This document shows, one piece after another, positions 51,831-63,284 of a stretch of 64,000 nt of DNA. The position numbers and the translations under genes are program-made. Position 1 is the first letter of the stretch; every line of letters begins with the position of its first letter. The notes below the pieces were generated by a model. It worked only from the letters and a program-made list of their open reading frames with translations, was not told the DNA's origin and did not search any database. The DNA comes from Agelas oroides (lineage: Eukaryota; Porifera; Demospongiae; Agelasida; Agelasidae): NCBI GenBank assembly GCA_949130485.1, contig OX422187.1, forward strand, positions 8,148,205 to 8,212,204. The letters are read 5' to 3'.

Positions 51831-53718
51831 CTGGGCAATCGCAGTTTGGGGAAGGAATGATCAGATCTGGGATGCCTGGTAATAGAATTGGTAGATCCAC
51901 CAGCATGCTCAGGAGGGAAGGGAACCAAGGTTGGGTCCTCCACAGCGGAGTGACCAGAATGATCGTTGCTTCTTCCCTCTGAACCTTCATCAGCACCCTT
52001 GCAATTAGGCACCATGGTGGGTGTGCGAATCCCCGTATCGAGGACCAATTCTGAGAAAAGGCATCTGTTGCCTCCGCCTCAGGATCCACCCTCCAACTGA
52101 AAAATCTCCTTAGCTGAGTCGAAAAGCGAGTTGCAAATAGGTCCACCTGTAGTGGACCCCAGGTGAGATTGATGGTTCTGAAAATGTTGGCATTGAGGAC
52201 CCAGTCTGTTCTGTCTCTCAAATGCCTGGACAGGAAATCTGCTGTGATGTTTGCTTTCCCTGGGAGATGTTGAGCTTGTAACTTGATCTGCCTCTGCAAA
52301 CACCAAGCAAAAATTCTCTTTGTCACCTTCACTAGCCTTTGAGATCTCTTCCCCCCCATCTTGTTGATATGGACTACTACCGACATGTCTGATAGGATCA
52401 GGGCTGTGACTCCTTCTCTGGCCTTCAGGAACGCTTTTAAGGCAAAGAAAACGGCTAGCATCTCCAGAACGTTGATATCCAGGTTCTGTTCTTCGCTGCT
52501 CCAGCATCCTCCTGTTGCTTCTCCTTGGCAGAATGCTCCCCATCCCCTTGAGGATGCATCTGTTTCTATTGACAACTGTGGGCTGGCTCTTGTCATTGTA
52601 CGGCTATTCCATTCCCTCAAATTGTTGGCCCACCAAAGGAGATCCTCCCTTGCATCTGGAGATACTTTTATGGTTCCATCGTATCCGGTTGCTGCTAGCG
52701 CCTTGTGTTTGAGTGCCTGAAGGCTCCTGTAGTGAAGTGGGGCTGGATAAACCGCCAGAATGGCTGCCGACATTTTGCCAATCAGCTGAGCGAGCTCTCT
52801 TGCTGAGACCAGGTCCTGGTCCATCAGGCGAATTGCCTCTGTTCTGATCTGAACCACCTTCTCCTTCGGGAGACTGAGCTCTCCTGTCGAGGAGTTGATC
52901 ATAAATCCTAGGTATTCTATTCTCTGAGATGGTTGCAGATGAGACTTGGAATAGTTCACCGGGAATCCCAGAGCTTCCAACAAGTTCAGGGTCAGAGCTG
53001 TCTGCTCTATCAGATCCTGTTTCTTCTGATGCATGAGCAGAAAATCGTCGATGTATACCACACACCGCACTCCCTTGCTCCTGATGAACCCCACAACTGG
53101 CTTCATCGAAGTGCTGCGGCCAGACCAAATGGGAGGCATGTGAACTCGTAAGTCTGGCCCCTCCAGCAGAAACGCAGGTACTTGCGATGCTTGGTGCATA
53201 TTGGTATTGCAAAATACGCATCCTTTAAATCTATCCTGACCATGTAGTTGCCCCTCCTTAAGAGGTCCTTGACTGTGTGAATCCCTTCCATTTTGAAATG
53301 CCTGTACCGGATGCATCTGTTCAACGTATGAAGGTTCACAACTGGCCTGCTTTTTTGGGACAAGGAAGATACGAGAAAAGAAACCTTCTGTTGGGTCTTG
53401 TTGAATGCATTGTATGGCCTTCTTGTCCAACATAGATTCGACCTCTTCCGCAATCAGGTCTGCATACTTCTTGTCCGTCTCTGAAGACGGTATGTGTAAC
53501 TGTTGCGGCCGGCTCGTCAGCTCTAACCTGTAACCCTGAACTGCTTCCAACACCCATGGGTCGGCAGTGATTTTCGGCCTGCCCAAGACTAGGCATTTCC
53601 CTTGAACCCTTGCTTGGGAGGTTTGAATGGTTTCTTGTTCGGATAACGGCTGAATGATTGAGTGGGTTTGTCCAGTCTGTTGAAGACTAACTTCTGAGAC
53701 CATGAGGTGATGCCCCAC
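51830..53718 (-). pseudogene. DIRS reverse transcriptase - RNase H - methylase-like region
   Basis: One long minus frame holds FFSRIFLVPKK, VVYIDDFLLMHQKK (YIDD), LSIETDASSRGWGAFC (RNase H Asp), NVLEMLAVFFAL (Glu), LILSDMSVVVHI (Asp), LPGKANITADFLSR (Asp) and the DIRS-type methylase-like block (VDLFATRFSTQL, SWRVDPEAEATDAFS). However, the part with RT motif A (SRPVVNLHTLN, VRIDLKDAYFAIPI, EFTCLPFGLAAA) is in another frame between about 53345 and 53110. Two compensating indels therefore scramble about 80 residues around the first catalytic Asp, so this RT is inactive despite its 698-codon open frame. Confidence 0.8.
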
Positions 53719-55611
53719 TTCAGGTGGCGACTCTGGGGCATACTTCTGTTTGAGCCGCCGCTCCCGGAAAAATGGTTACTCTTCTTTGTCTGGATACCCT
53801 TTAGTGCTCTAACATCCTCTGCCGCTGCCTTGGCTCTTCTTCCAAAATCTTCACCAAAGAGGTATGGGTCTCTGTCTGGGAATTCTGCTTCTGCTAAGTG
53901 CTTTATGTCAGCGTTGAGATGCTTCATAATAGCCTTCCTCCTCTCCACATTGAAGTGAGCTGAGGCGTTACCCAGCAAGCTCATGCTAGAGTGAATTGCA
54001 TTTCTAATACTATCCTCAGCCACACTCCCTTGGTGCATCTTGTCACACAACCAAGTGAGAGGCTCCATGGCATCCATGGTGAACCTCTGGAGCCTGCTGA
54101 GATACTTGTCAAACGATTTGGCTGACTTTGGAATGAGCCAGGCAATCGACTCATTTAGCTATGGAGGATGGGCTGTAACACAAGCAGGCATGGGAATCTT
54201 GTCCATGACCTTTCTCCGATGATCGTTTTCAGTTGCTTAGAGGAAGCCGAGCTCAGAAACCTGAGTGTCTCCTCCCCTGGGGTAAACCATTTCTTTGGAA
54301 CTGGCTCTGAAAGGTCTGTACCCTCCTCCATTTCATTTTCACTTTCAGAGTATTCCCCACCCAGAAGCTCACTCCTCTCCCCCTCTGAAACATGAGGATT
54401 TAACTCAGCCTCTGATGAACCGGAAGGGGACGGTGGTGTAGGAGGACGAGGCCGTTTGCGGGACCCTGAGTTCTGCTGGAAGCTTGGCCCCGAGGTCTGG
54501 GAAGGATTGCTGCCCGATGTACTAGGACCTCCTTCGGGCCACCCAGAAGCGGGGGCATGGATAGCTCATGCAATGGCTACTCTGCCAAAGGCCTGGGTAA
54601 GGGAAGAAGCCCGGGAATCCATATGGGGGAAAATTCAAAATTTTGGGCTTGAGCACCTTGGTGATGCCTTGCCTGGTTGCTGGGAAGCCAGACTGGGAAA
54701 CCGTGGGGGGGTGGGAGAAGATACATTGGCAGTGTTGAGTCCATGGCCTGACTGCCGGACCCTCCAGTGGCTTCATTGCCAGATATTGAACTCCTGGCTT
54801 CATTGCCAGACATTGAATTCCTGGCTTCATTGCCAGATACTGAATTCCTGGCTTCATTGCCAGATACTGAATTCCCGGCTTTATTGCCAGATAATGAATT
54901 CCTGGCTTAATTGCCAGATATTGAACCCCTGGCTTCATTGCCAGTTACTGAATCTGCGGCTTCATAGCCCGAACTTGTTAGACCATGCCAGATCCCGATC
55001 TACCATCAGCGTCATGGCCCCGAGGTCTGGGAAGGATTGCTGCCGATGTACTAGGACCTCCTTCGGGCCACCCAGAAGACCCGCCCCCCTGAGATAGCTC
55101 ATGCAATGGCTACTCTGCCAAAGGCCTGGGTAAGGGAAGAAGCCCGGGAATCCATATGGGAGGAAATTCTGGGCTTGAGCACCTTGGTGATGCCTTGCCT
55201 GGTTGCCAGTTACTGAATCTGTGGCTTCATAGCCCGAACTTGTTAGACTGGCTTCCATGCCAGATCCCGATCTACCATCGGTGTCGGAACCGGAACCTGA
55301 CCCATTTAAGGAGCTTATTGCGCCCCCGCCAACACCTCCCCCAGGATCCCCCACATCAGAAGCGTTGAGACTGATCTGCTCTCCTGACGTGCTTGTGCTC
55401 CTCCCTTCACAGTGCACGTGGGGCTCCTCAGAACGTAGCCATGCTTGGTTCCTCTCGGAATGTCCTCCAGGTTGCTTATCAGCGCTGGCATCAGCACGTC
55501 AGACAGGTCTTTGATGGCCTGGGGACACCTTGCGATCGATTCCAGCAACCTAGAGTGGGACTCGTCGCCTTGAGAGGCATTCGAGAGAGAGTCAGAATCA
55601 GACGACGACAT
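53589..55611 (-). pseudogene. DIRS gag, rearranged by internal duplication
   Basis: ATG 55611 starts MSSSDSDSLSNASQGDESHS followed by a helical ISNLED region open to 55315. A later piece (54077-53589) reads LTWLCDKMHQGS, IRNAIHSSMSLLGNASAHF, RRKAIMKHLN and FGEDFGRRAKAAAED, typical of DIRS gag. In between, 54488-54626 is repeated directly at 55019-55160 (about 530 bp apart), and a 27-bp tandem repeat lies at 54769-54965, so the frame is disrupted. The product would coat the RNA. Confidence 0.65.
54769..54965. repeat. 27-bp tandem repeat, seven copies, inside DIRS gag
   Basis: The unit ctggcttcattgccagatac plus tgaattc repeats seven times. On the minus strand it reads as the 9-residue word MKPGIQYLA. 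It is present only once-diverged in the second copy of the flanking 530-bp duplication (about 55203-55235), so the array expanded after that duplication or was lost from the other copy. Confidence 0.88.
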
Positions 55612-56982
55612 CTTGATTGACTTGAAAAGAGCTGTTGAAAGGACTGAAGGCGGGCTTGTGGTTAGCTTATTAATATGCACGCATGCGCAGATTTAGAAAA
55701 GAGACTAACAGCTGGTTGAAACGACAATGCACAGGACAATGCACAGGACATGTTGATCGAGCCAGAGCCCCCTGAAGTACAATGAAACAAGCAGTTACCA
55801 TTCATGCTTTGTTGCCAGCCCTGAATCATTGTAATAGTGGTGATTGGGGCTACTTACTTGGGGATGATAGGCACTTGTGATGCGGTGCTCGGTTTTTGTC
55901 AACTGGTAGAGCTGTGATGCCAACTCATTCACAAAGCCCTGGTCAGTAATCACTGTCTCTGGGCAACCATAACAACACATCACCTGCGTATAAAAAGCAT
56001 GGATACATATTTAGAATACGAAAATATGTAACATGTAACTATCCTACTAGTCTGCAGTTCAAATTTAGCTACATGCAGAGACAAATAAAAAACTTAAACT
56101 ATGCATAAACCTTGCAACTCCATCAGCTGTCTTGCTAGGAAGAGGTGCTGCCTCAGCCCACTTGGAGAAGTAGTCAGTCAATGTTACGATGTATTTGTTG
56201 CCTCGTGGTGTTTCAGGAAGTGGTCCGATAAGGTTGATTCCCATCTGACTCCGAAGTTTGGACCTGACTGGAATGGGGTGGAGGGAGCCAGCAGCTTTAT
56301 TCAACTTTTTGTTATTCCGCTGACATTGCTCACAGGTCTCAACCTGAGGGTGACAAGAGCACAAATGAAGGGTGGTGATTTGGACTACAGTGATATAGAA
56401 AATCCTTTTGCTGTGCATATGCAATACATAGACACATGAAATAGCTTCTTACATAGACGTTGACGTCCTTGTACCGACCAGGCCAGTAGTATTTCTTGGC
56501 CATGAGTTCGTTTGTTCGATTCATGCTCAAATCACACTCGTCGTGGATGGACGAAATGATTCTCTTCCGCTGTTCTCGATCTTCGATCACAAGTCTAGGT
56601 GTTGCAGAGGTCGTCTTCCCTAGTCAGGAGAAAAGGATGCAGGTTCATATCCCGCAAGTTGCCGATCGTTGCTACTTTTGCGAGTAAATTAATGTCGATG
56701 ACTAGCCATACATTGACATACAACATACCTCCAATGTAATAGAGATGCATCTCTTGCACCTGGAAAAACTTGGACCTTTTGCGAAGAGCGAGTTTGTTGC
56801 ACTTCTCGAGTCCTTCAGGGTACTTTCCATCCTTGATGTACTCGTAGATTTGGCGATATATAAATCGTCCCTAGCTTTCAGCTTCCATTGCTACATGTAG
56901 CTTCGGCTATGACTTCCTCAGCAGCCTTCAGGTTATATACCCTTGGAATATTACACTTTACTCAATCGTGGTACAACTGATA

Positions 56983-57055
56983 GCGGGATCCCTAAATCTA
57001 TGCGGGGGTCCCCAAACTCAAGTTGATTTAGGGACGGGGGGTCCCCATATCTATA
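56983..57055. repeat. GGGGTCCCC-type repeat, short block
   Basis: gggatccctaaatctatgcg followed by ggggtccccaaactc and atttagggacggggggtccc form partly inverted words, resembling 46972-47190. Confidence 0.5.
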
Positions 57056-57062
57056 TGACACC

Positions 57063-57936
57063 GTAAATTTTAAATGCTCAGGCGCATTAAGGACTGGGTC
57101 AGGCTGTTTTGCGCGTGCTGCCTAATTACCCCTGGGGCGGGCATTATCACAAACAAGAAGCCAGTTGTATCTGTGTTAACAATGCGCAACCTTGGAATGC
57201 AATTATACATCGGTACCGAGAGGTTGGCTTAGGCTTGTACTGGTCCTTACAACAATGCTCAGTCTTGTCCTTACTTTTTTCGACTAAAGCGTGATGTAAA
57301 ACGCACGTCTGTAACACTAGACGTCGTTCTACCAAGCACTTCCAGCAATTTTCAGTGTTCATAGTGGAGTCACGTGCAGCTACCTCAGAATAAGCCGCAT
57401 AATGGCCGCTTAGCAGCTCTTTTTCCAGAAGTAACTCACGAGGAGTTTTTGCGAAGAGAACTGGAGTATACCGTTGGGTTAGATCGAGAAGAAATCCAAA
57501 TGTCTTTGATTTCACCGTTGGAAAAGTTCGTAGCTTACCGCTAAAGGTGCGAAGTGGAAGTTTAAATGCCTGGTAGGTGTGGCATATTTGCCAGTTTCAG
57601 CACTTTGGAAAGAGATATCCACTATTCCTGTGGATAGAAAGTTGAGCCAGCTGAATGTAATGGTGTAGAAACAATCACGAAATTGTGTTTGCAAAAAGTC
57701 CTCATATCAAGTTTATTGTACTGATATACCCTGAGGGAGGGGCTTGGTACAGCTAAACTGTTTATGGGTGTGGCCTGAAATGACATCACAGTAAACATTA
57801 AGGGTGGAGCTACACATAACAACAGTAAACAATTATGTCAAGCTTCTTCATTTGGCATATAGTTGATCCAAATTGTAGCCTCAAAAGCCACAGACCCAGT
57901 CCTTAATGCCCCTGAGTGAACGCATTTAAATTTCAC
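57063..57936. mobile_element. Small TIR element, about 870 bp
   Basis: The left end (gtaaattttaaatgctcagg, gcattaaggactgggtc) is mirrored at the right end (inverse: gtgaaatttaaatgcgttcactcagg, ggcattaaggactgggtc). A minus reading at 57147-57515 (FGFLLDLTQRYTPVLFAKTP, NCWKCLVERR) is open for 122 codons but unassigned. No target duplication was resolved. Confidence 0.55.
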
Positions 57937-58682
57937 AAAGATAGGCTCATGCGCATGCCAACCTGCTGTTGGTGAAGGGCTACTGCCAGAGCGCAGCGTC
58001 AGTGTGAAAGGAACTCGGAGCGAGATGACTCAAGTTAACGCACGCATGGCAACTGTGGACCATGACAGACAAGAGCAGGCTGCTCACAGACGGTACAAAT
58101 TACGCACAGTAGTTGAGTTTGCTTCAGGTCTGAAGGCCATGCATAATCAACACTAATAAGCGCCAGGGATTCAGCTCATAACTTTAGTTTGAAGCTTAGT
58201 TCAATTGTGTGTGTAGCCATGGCTGGAATTTGTCAGCATGTATAATCATGTATATCTGGTGATAACTGCCTGACTACATGAAGTTTTGCTTATCACGCTC
58301 GCGTGGAACAGCAGACAGTGACAAATCCTGCTGTTACTAACAGTGCACTGTTTGTGTGCCATGACAAACCATTAAATCAGCAAATTGTGCATTGCTTGCT
58401 CAGGCTCACCCCACAATGATGCATGAATCATCTTACTAGTTGAAGTTTGTGCATAGCTTGTATCGTGTCACGAAAATGTAACCTCAATGATTAATGCTTA
58501 GGCCTGTCATCTACCATTACTTTGGAGGGCAGTGCAAGGGCCGCTCACAGTAGACATGCATGCAAAGTAAATTGCAGGCCTATTAGTACAGAAAGGCAGG
58601 ACATCACACCCACCTTACCTGTAAGGACTGAAGGCTTTCAACCAAGCAAAGCAACCACCCTCGTGTGCAAAGTGATTCTGTT
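57937..58682. other. No recognised gene
   Basis: No motif or repeat that I can support. Confidence 0.4.
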
Positions 58683-58910
58683 GCAGAGTGCTCTCATACA
58701 ATGTTGTACCCCTTTCAAGCAGAGCAACCACTGCTGTGGATGCCTGTGGCTCTGGTGCAGAGTGCTCTTTTGCAATGTTGTACCCCTTTCAAGCAGAGCA
58801 ACCACTGCTGTGGATGCCTGTGGCTCTGGTGTAGAGTGCTCTTTTGCAATGTTGTTCTCCTGTCAAGCAGAGCAACCATCGCGCCCAGTGGTTCAGGTGC
58901 AGAGTGCTAT
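58683..58910. repeat. Tandem repeat, 74-bp unit, three copies
   Basis: The phrase gcagagtgctcttttgcaat + gttgtacccctttcaagcag + agcaaccactgctgtggatg + cctgtggctctggt recurs three times at 74-bp spacing, the last copy diverged. Plus-strand open frames across it are repeat artefacts. Confidence 0.88.
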
Positions 58911-59514
58911 AGCTCTCACGCACTATTGTTCTCCTTAGCGAGGGGCATCGTAACCATCCATTATATTGTGCTGGTTGATCCCACTGGGTATTCTTGCAGC
59001 ACTCAGGTTATCACTTTGTGGAGGTAGCCCAAAATCTGTTTCTTATAATCATGCCCAGCACAATTCACCCCTCAAAGTGATTATAGATATTCACAACAAT
59101 AACTTGGTGACCATAGCTTGATAGAGGTATGTACAAATCAACCAGCCAATCCTCCACAAATTTAATTTACAGGGTGTCATCTTACACTTCTATATATAAT
59201 GCTCAACATCACTCCCGGAGTGTGCGAAATAGTAGCGAGGTCCCTAGTAGAAGTGTCGTTTTAGTTTAATAATTATTTGAACTAGTAGTTTAGTTTTAGT
59301 TTAATTAGGCTACAGATTCAAATTGTTGGTTTAGTTTTAGTTTTACTTACTAAATCTAAAAAGGGTTAGTATCGGTAGTTATAGTTCTGGTTAACTACTG
59401 TTTTGGGGTGAGACTAAGGCAGCATTAATTTTAGTTTTAGTTTTAATTACTAAAAATTTACTAAAATGCATTTTAGTTTTGGTTTTAGTTAACTAAAACA
59501 GCACTGCGGCTAGT
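58911..59514. repeat. TTAGTTTT-rich degenerate stretch
   Basis: 59262-59490 consists of irregular ttagttttagtt(tt) words with interspersed aattactaaa. 58911-59260 shows no feature. The tract directly abuts the 3' end of the DIRS-like recombinase. Confidence 0.6.
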
Positions 59515-60440
59515 AGGTATCTTTATGTAAGCTTGATATGCTGAACTGCACCACTGACCCATCTGAATTATGATAGTTTCTGAAATACCACACGCGGCCG
59601 CTGTCGTTGCGGCTCCAATTCGGAATGAATGTCCTGAATAGCATGTAGCACTAGCGCAACATTAGTATCAGCTTATGCTTAGTGAGAGTAGATTTATGTT
59701 GAAGGATAAACAGGGGGCCCGGCACATCTCCATGAATTGCGAGGTATGCAAGCAAAGCAGAAACCGGACATAGATCTGTTCCTGTTCTGGATAGGTAGAT
59801 AAATGCTCCATGGCAGAATTGATCAGTTTTCGATTGTTTTAGGTGGAGTTGCATGAGTGTTGGGTTTGAGTGACTATTGATTGCTACATCTTGGATTGAT
59901 AGATGGCATGTTGGATTGAAGGCTGTGGTAGATGTGAGGGTAAATTCACCTGATCGCATGAACCCGAAAAATCCTACATAACAAGCTGCCCACAGCAGGA
60001 TGTTCTGATAGTCTGTGGATGCAGCATACAACACCTTTTTTATGGCTCTCGGCACCAGCGGAGTGATGGGCAAACAGGTACCACTAGCTGTAGGTTTCCA
60101 CCTGTGGATGCCTGCCAATGCGAGTTGTAGTCTGAGTTTATCTTGCAGTGGACTTCCATAAGCTGTTGACAATATGGAAGTGTCTGACCCCTGCCAAGTA
60201 TGTCCTCACTGAGTTGTATACCAGAGTTGGAGAGAGTTCGATCATGAACAGTATCAGGACTTCCTCTTGGGCTGGGATTAGTGTGAAGTTAAACCTTGCA
60301 CAAAATTTCAAATATGCCTTCTTTCCTGCGTCGTACACTTTGGCAGTGGATGGAGAAATGCCTAGGTTGATAAGCTGCGCAGCTTTGACCTTCAACTGAC
60401 AGAGGTCCAGTCGGGACGTTCCATAAAAAGAAGGTCCCAC
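59515..60440 (-). pseudogene. Tyrosine recombinase of the second DIRS-like element
   Basis: Readings in order are LISPSTAK-type N-terminus (GISPSTAKVYDAGKKAYLKF, RTYLAGVRHFHI), then after a frame shift GSPLQDKLRLQL ... FMRSGEFTLTS (first Arg), LKQSKTDQFCHGAFIYL, and after another shift near 59650 GHSFRIGAATTAAACG (His-X-X-Arg), GQWCSSAYQAYIKIP (Tyr). All catalytic residues are present but spread over three frames, so the gene is inactive. Confidence 0.7.
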
Positions 60441-61867
60441 AACATCTGAGGGACCACTGTCGGTGGTGAAGCATCCTGCATCATGGAGTGAAATGCCTGC
60501 ATGTTTTTACAGGAGAGAGCATCAGCAGCATGATTAGTAGCCCCAGGGATGTGTTGAGAGGTTAAAGTTATGTACCACTTTGCTAAAAAAAAATGTAGGG
60601 AGCTAACTAAATGCATCATGACTGTGTCTTTGCAAGTCCTTGCTTGCAGGACCATTACCACCACTAGATTGCCACAGGCGGACAACTATCGCATCTTAGG
60701 ATGGGATATGTGTGTGTAAGCATGAAATGCCATTCCACTTCTCCAAGAAGAGATGCCACCACTGCACATCCGACTGCAACTCAACATTCGGGCGAACCCA
60801 GTGGTCCAGGTCTTTTGGAACGGATATGACAGATTGATGATGCACCTGAGGAATGTTCTTCCAGGTGGGACCACCTTATATGCATGTGCAAGATGGCTGA
60901 TAAGGGAAAGCAGCTGTCTTTTCTTGGCTGCTTTGCGATTACGCCAGCTGGTTATTAACAGTTTCAGTTTTTCCTGTGGAAGGCGCACCCTGAGGGATTC
61001 TGAATCGATTTTGATACCAAGAAATGTAAGCTGGCGCGTTGGGCCTACTATTTTCTCTGGGGGTAATGGTACGCCCAGCAGCTTGCAAGTTTCCGTGATC
61101 TGGTGTAGGTTTTTGTTGCACTCATTGTAGGTAGGTGAGCCCACTATAAAGAGGTCGTCTAGATGGTGAATGGAATGGGACACACCCTGTTGTGTTAGGA
61201 TCCATTTGAGTGTGTCTGCCACCGCTGAAAATATCTTTGGAGTGGATCTAAGTCCGAAAGGAAGGACTGTGTCGATAAATAGTTGGTTGTTCCACATCAT
61301 GCCGAGTAGGTGACGGTCGTCTGGATGGACAGGTATGTTATGATATGCGTGAACAATGTCAAGTTTTGCCATGAGTGTTCCCTTTCCCAGGGATAAGACA
61401 AGTTTGGCTGTGTCATCTACTGTTAAATATTTCAATGAACACACTTCTGAATCAATGGCATCATTGACACTAAAACCCGGAGGAAACGATAAGTCCAGTG
61501 TGAGTCACCATTTTCCTTGTTAGGATCTCTTTGGAATTGCACAAAAGCGGCTGACTTGGATGTTGGGGTAATCGCTCCTGTTTACCAGGCCAATCAGTCA
61601 CCTGCCTCGATTTCTGTCTGAATATATGATGTGACTGGAGTGGGATTAGCGAAAGCTGACAGCATATTGCTATTAGCGGGTATGGTAAAGAATTCAAAAT
61701 ACCTGAAACCAATTCTGAAGCCTTCGGTAATACCTCTTACCAAGTATTCTGCAAGCCTTGAGTCCGGGTGTGTCGCAAGCAAAGATGACTACGCATGGGC
61801 CTTGAGAGGTGAAATAATTGACCTGCCCTCACAGTGGGGTTTGGCACGGTGGACGGCACAAATCTAA
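60441..61867 (-). pseudogene. RT - RNase H of the second DIRS-like element
   Basis: The start reads LLATHPDSRLAEYLVRGITE, GFRIGF, NMLSAFANPTPVTSYI, the DIRS RT entry. After a shift, GTLMAKLDIVHAYHNIPV (motif A), LPFGLRSTPKIFSAV, SIHHLDDLFIVGS (HLDD in place of Y-DD), LTFLGIKIDSESLRVRLP follow to 60686; the next frame carries ITLTSQHIPGATNHAADALS, the RNase H end. At least three frame changes are needed. Confidence 0.72.
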
Positions 61868-62029
61868 TGCCAGTAATTGAGGAGTATAGGTGACCAGATA
61901 AATGTGATTAGTAGTAGTCAGTTAGTTAGCTTGGTCGGACTCAAAAAAGGTTGTATGAATCAATGTACAATCTAAGTCGGGAATATTACTGTCACTGTTG
62001 AATTGGATTACACAGTGATTGGGATGTAT

Positions 62030-62217
62030 AGGATTGTGGACTAGTGCATTATCGTGCGGAGAGCTGTGTGACTCAGCGGGGGTTGAAATCCCACTGGCCA
62101 CGAAAGGCCTGCCTCCTGGCCATTCCCTTTCCTTCTCCGGGCTTGGCTTTTGGATATGGCTGGAAGCGCCTGTTGGTGGGGCACTGGACTACTATTATTA
62201 TTATTATTATTATTATC
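62030..62217 (+). repeat. SINE-like insertion with (ATT)n tail
   Basis: A gtgcggagagctgtgtgact + cagcgggggttg region resembles a degraded tRNA-like promoter, followed by a C/T-rich body and ending in ctattattattattatt (62191-62217). A (ATT)n end is typical of LINE-mobilised elements, but the tRNA resemblance is weak. Confidence 0.35.
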
Positions 62218-62321
62218 ATATGCAACACTCCAACAGAGGAGTAGTGGAACAAATAATACACTAAGAGTAAATTAAACCAAAAGAAAAGAGAGAAGAGAAG
62301 AGGAACAGGCAACACAAAATA

Positions 62322-62954
62322 CTATTGAAGTGATAAATCTCTGAACTGATACATCCTAGTTGAGTCTGACCCAGACACTTTTACTTCAGCCTTAGCAGTT
62401 GCAAAGAAGTAACAACAGTCAAAAGAAAGTTTTGAAATAAAATGTGTCCAAGCCAGTTCTAAAATATTCTTTGGTTCAACGCTAGGTAGACTAGCATTAG
62501 ACACCGGATTGGTTGGTAGAACTGTAGTGGAATCATCGCCAAGATCTTGATCTGACTGGTGTTGCTTGACTTTACTCCTCGTGCGACTGGAAATGGGACA
62601 ATCAATCTGTAAAACCCTTGATGTAGGAAGACCCTGAGAAGCACTGACTCCATCATCTGAACTAGCCAGGGTAGGAGGTCCTGATTCATGGCCACCAGTA
62701 GAGCTAACATCAACGCGAGTCAATTTAGGGGTGGTCGCAGAATTGGTGATAGTGTCAAAGGTTTCACTTGCAGGTTCCTTCAATGAAGTAGTTTCAACCA
62801 TGGTACAAGACTCAGAGTCATGGCTTCTAGTAAGGCAAACTTGAGCGTCAGAGGATGTCTTAGGAACACTTGGAAATTCACAGTTTCCAGGAGACTCACT
62901 TTGGCTGTGCTGTGTGGAGGATTCAGCTCTTTTCTTGACAGGAAATGCTTCCAA
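62322..62954 (-). CDS. Ser/Thr-rich open frame, unassigned
   Basis: The minus frame is open for 210 codons without an obvious ATG at its start (a TTG opens it). It is rich in Ser, Thr and Asp, with SSRTRSKVKQHQ in the middle. It lies within the DIRS-like element where gag should continue. It may be a gag remnant or an unrelated insertion. Confidence 0.28.
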   Translation of the reverse strand: MEAFPVKKRAESSTQHSQSESPGNCEFPSVPKTSSDAQVCLTRSHDSESCTMVETTSLKEPASETFDTITNSATTPKLTRVDVSSTGGHESGPPTLASSDDGVSASQGLPTSRVLQIDCPISSRTRSKVKQHQSDQDLGDDSTTVLPTNPVSNASLPSVEPKNILELAWTHFISKLSFDCCYFFATAKAEVKVSGSDSTRMYQFRDLSLQ

Positions 62955-63284
62955 CCTACGCCTGTTTCGGTTGCTTCTTCCAGAAAAGGTAGGGTGGGCA
63001 CGCTATTATGACTACAGTATACTATGCGATGGTTTTCCCTGCATTCCAAGCCCACATGGCGATAAGCAGAAGTTGCAGACACACAGTGGCTATAGTTCCA
63101 GCTCTTGCAAATTGGTTGGACCACGTGCCTGGTTTGTGTCCTGCCCGTAGAGGGTCCAGCATCCTCGTTGAGCAATTTTTTACTTCGCTTCCTGCTGCTG
63201 CAAGCATGACCTGTAACTATGCACTTAATTCCCCATCTGTATTGTGTCTAACACTACTGCCCCTTTTTCACATGCCATGCTCAC

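Larger units (their letters stand above)
50298..55783 (-). mobile_element. Full-length DIRS-type retrotransposon inside an intron of the Ginger1-like gene
   Basis: The right end (55640-55783) and left end (50298-50490) share an inverted block (caaccagctgttagtctctt, taagctaaccacaagcccgc). Next to the recombinase 3' end, 50686-50815 is an internal complementary region: 50686-50757 is the inverse of 50308-50379, and 50770-50815 is the inverse of 55741-55782. It therefore joins both outer ends, the hallmark of DIRS elements that replicate through a circle. On the minus strand the order is gag, RT-RNase H-methylase-like, tyrosine recombinase. No target duplication is expected. The rest of the host intron is only about 110 bp. 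Confidence 0.85.
48741..56870 (-). pseudogene. Ginger1-like transposase: gypsy-type integrase, Ulp1 protease, PHD finger; intron hosts a DIRS element
   Basis: Exons: 56729-56870 (IYEYIKDGKYPEG, the YPYY-type motif), 56453-56619 (IHDECD...YYWPGRYKDVN), 56111-56343 (CEQCQR zinc pair; GPLPETPRGNKYIVTLTDYF, first Asp), 55858-55983 (TVITDQGFVNELASQLY, second Asp; AYHPQ), then across a 5.6 kb intron a piece from 50263 (TNGLTERFNQTL, catalytic Glu region) to 49574 (RKQKETYDRKHT, FKGNYFIHERLGKGLYKLRN, KKFNISRLKVY; GPY/F-like). The last exon, 48741-49475, has an Ulp1/C48 protease (GNHWVTSS His, TVYDSY Asp, GTKDCGVFAIAYAY Cys) and a C4HC3 PHD finger (FCSCQMPETWDDMVCCDSC ... WCHLRC ... CSAC). Known Ginger1 transposases join an integrase to Ulp1 or OTU proteases. 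An in-frame TGA after FQQEM (about 50107) and a phase mismatch between 56111 and 55983 mark it as broken. Confidence 0.75.

Noticed and set aside
58522..59027. Plus-strand 120-138 codon proteins
   Set aside because: They are translations across the 74-bp tandem repeat with no conserved motif.
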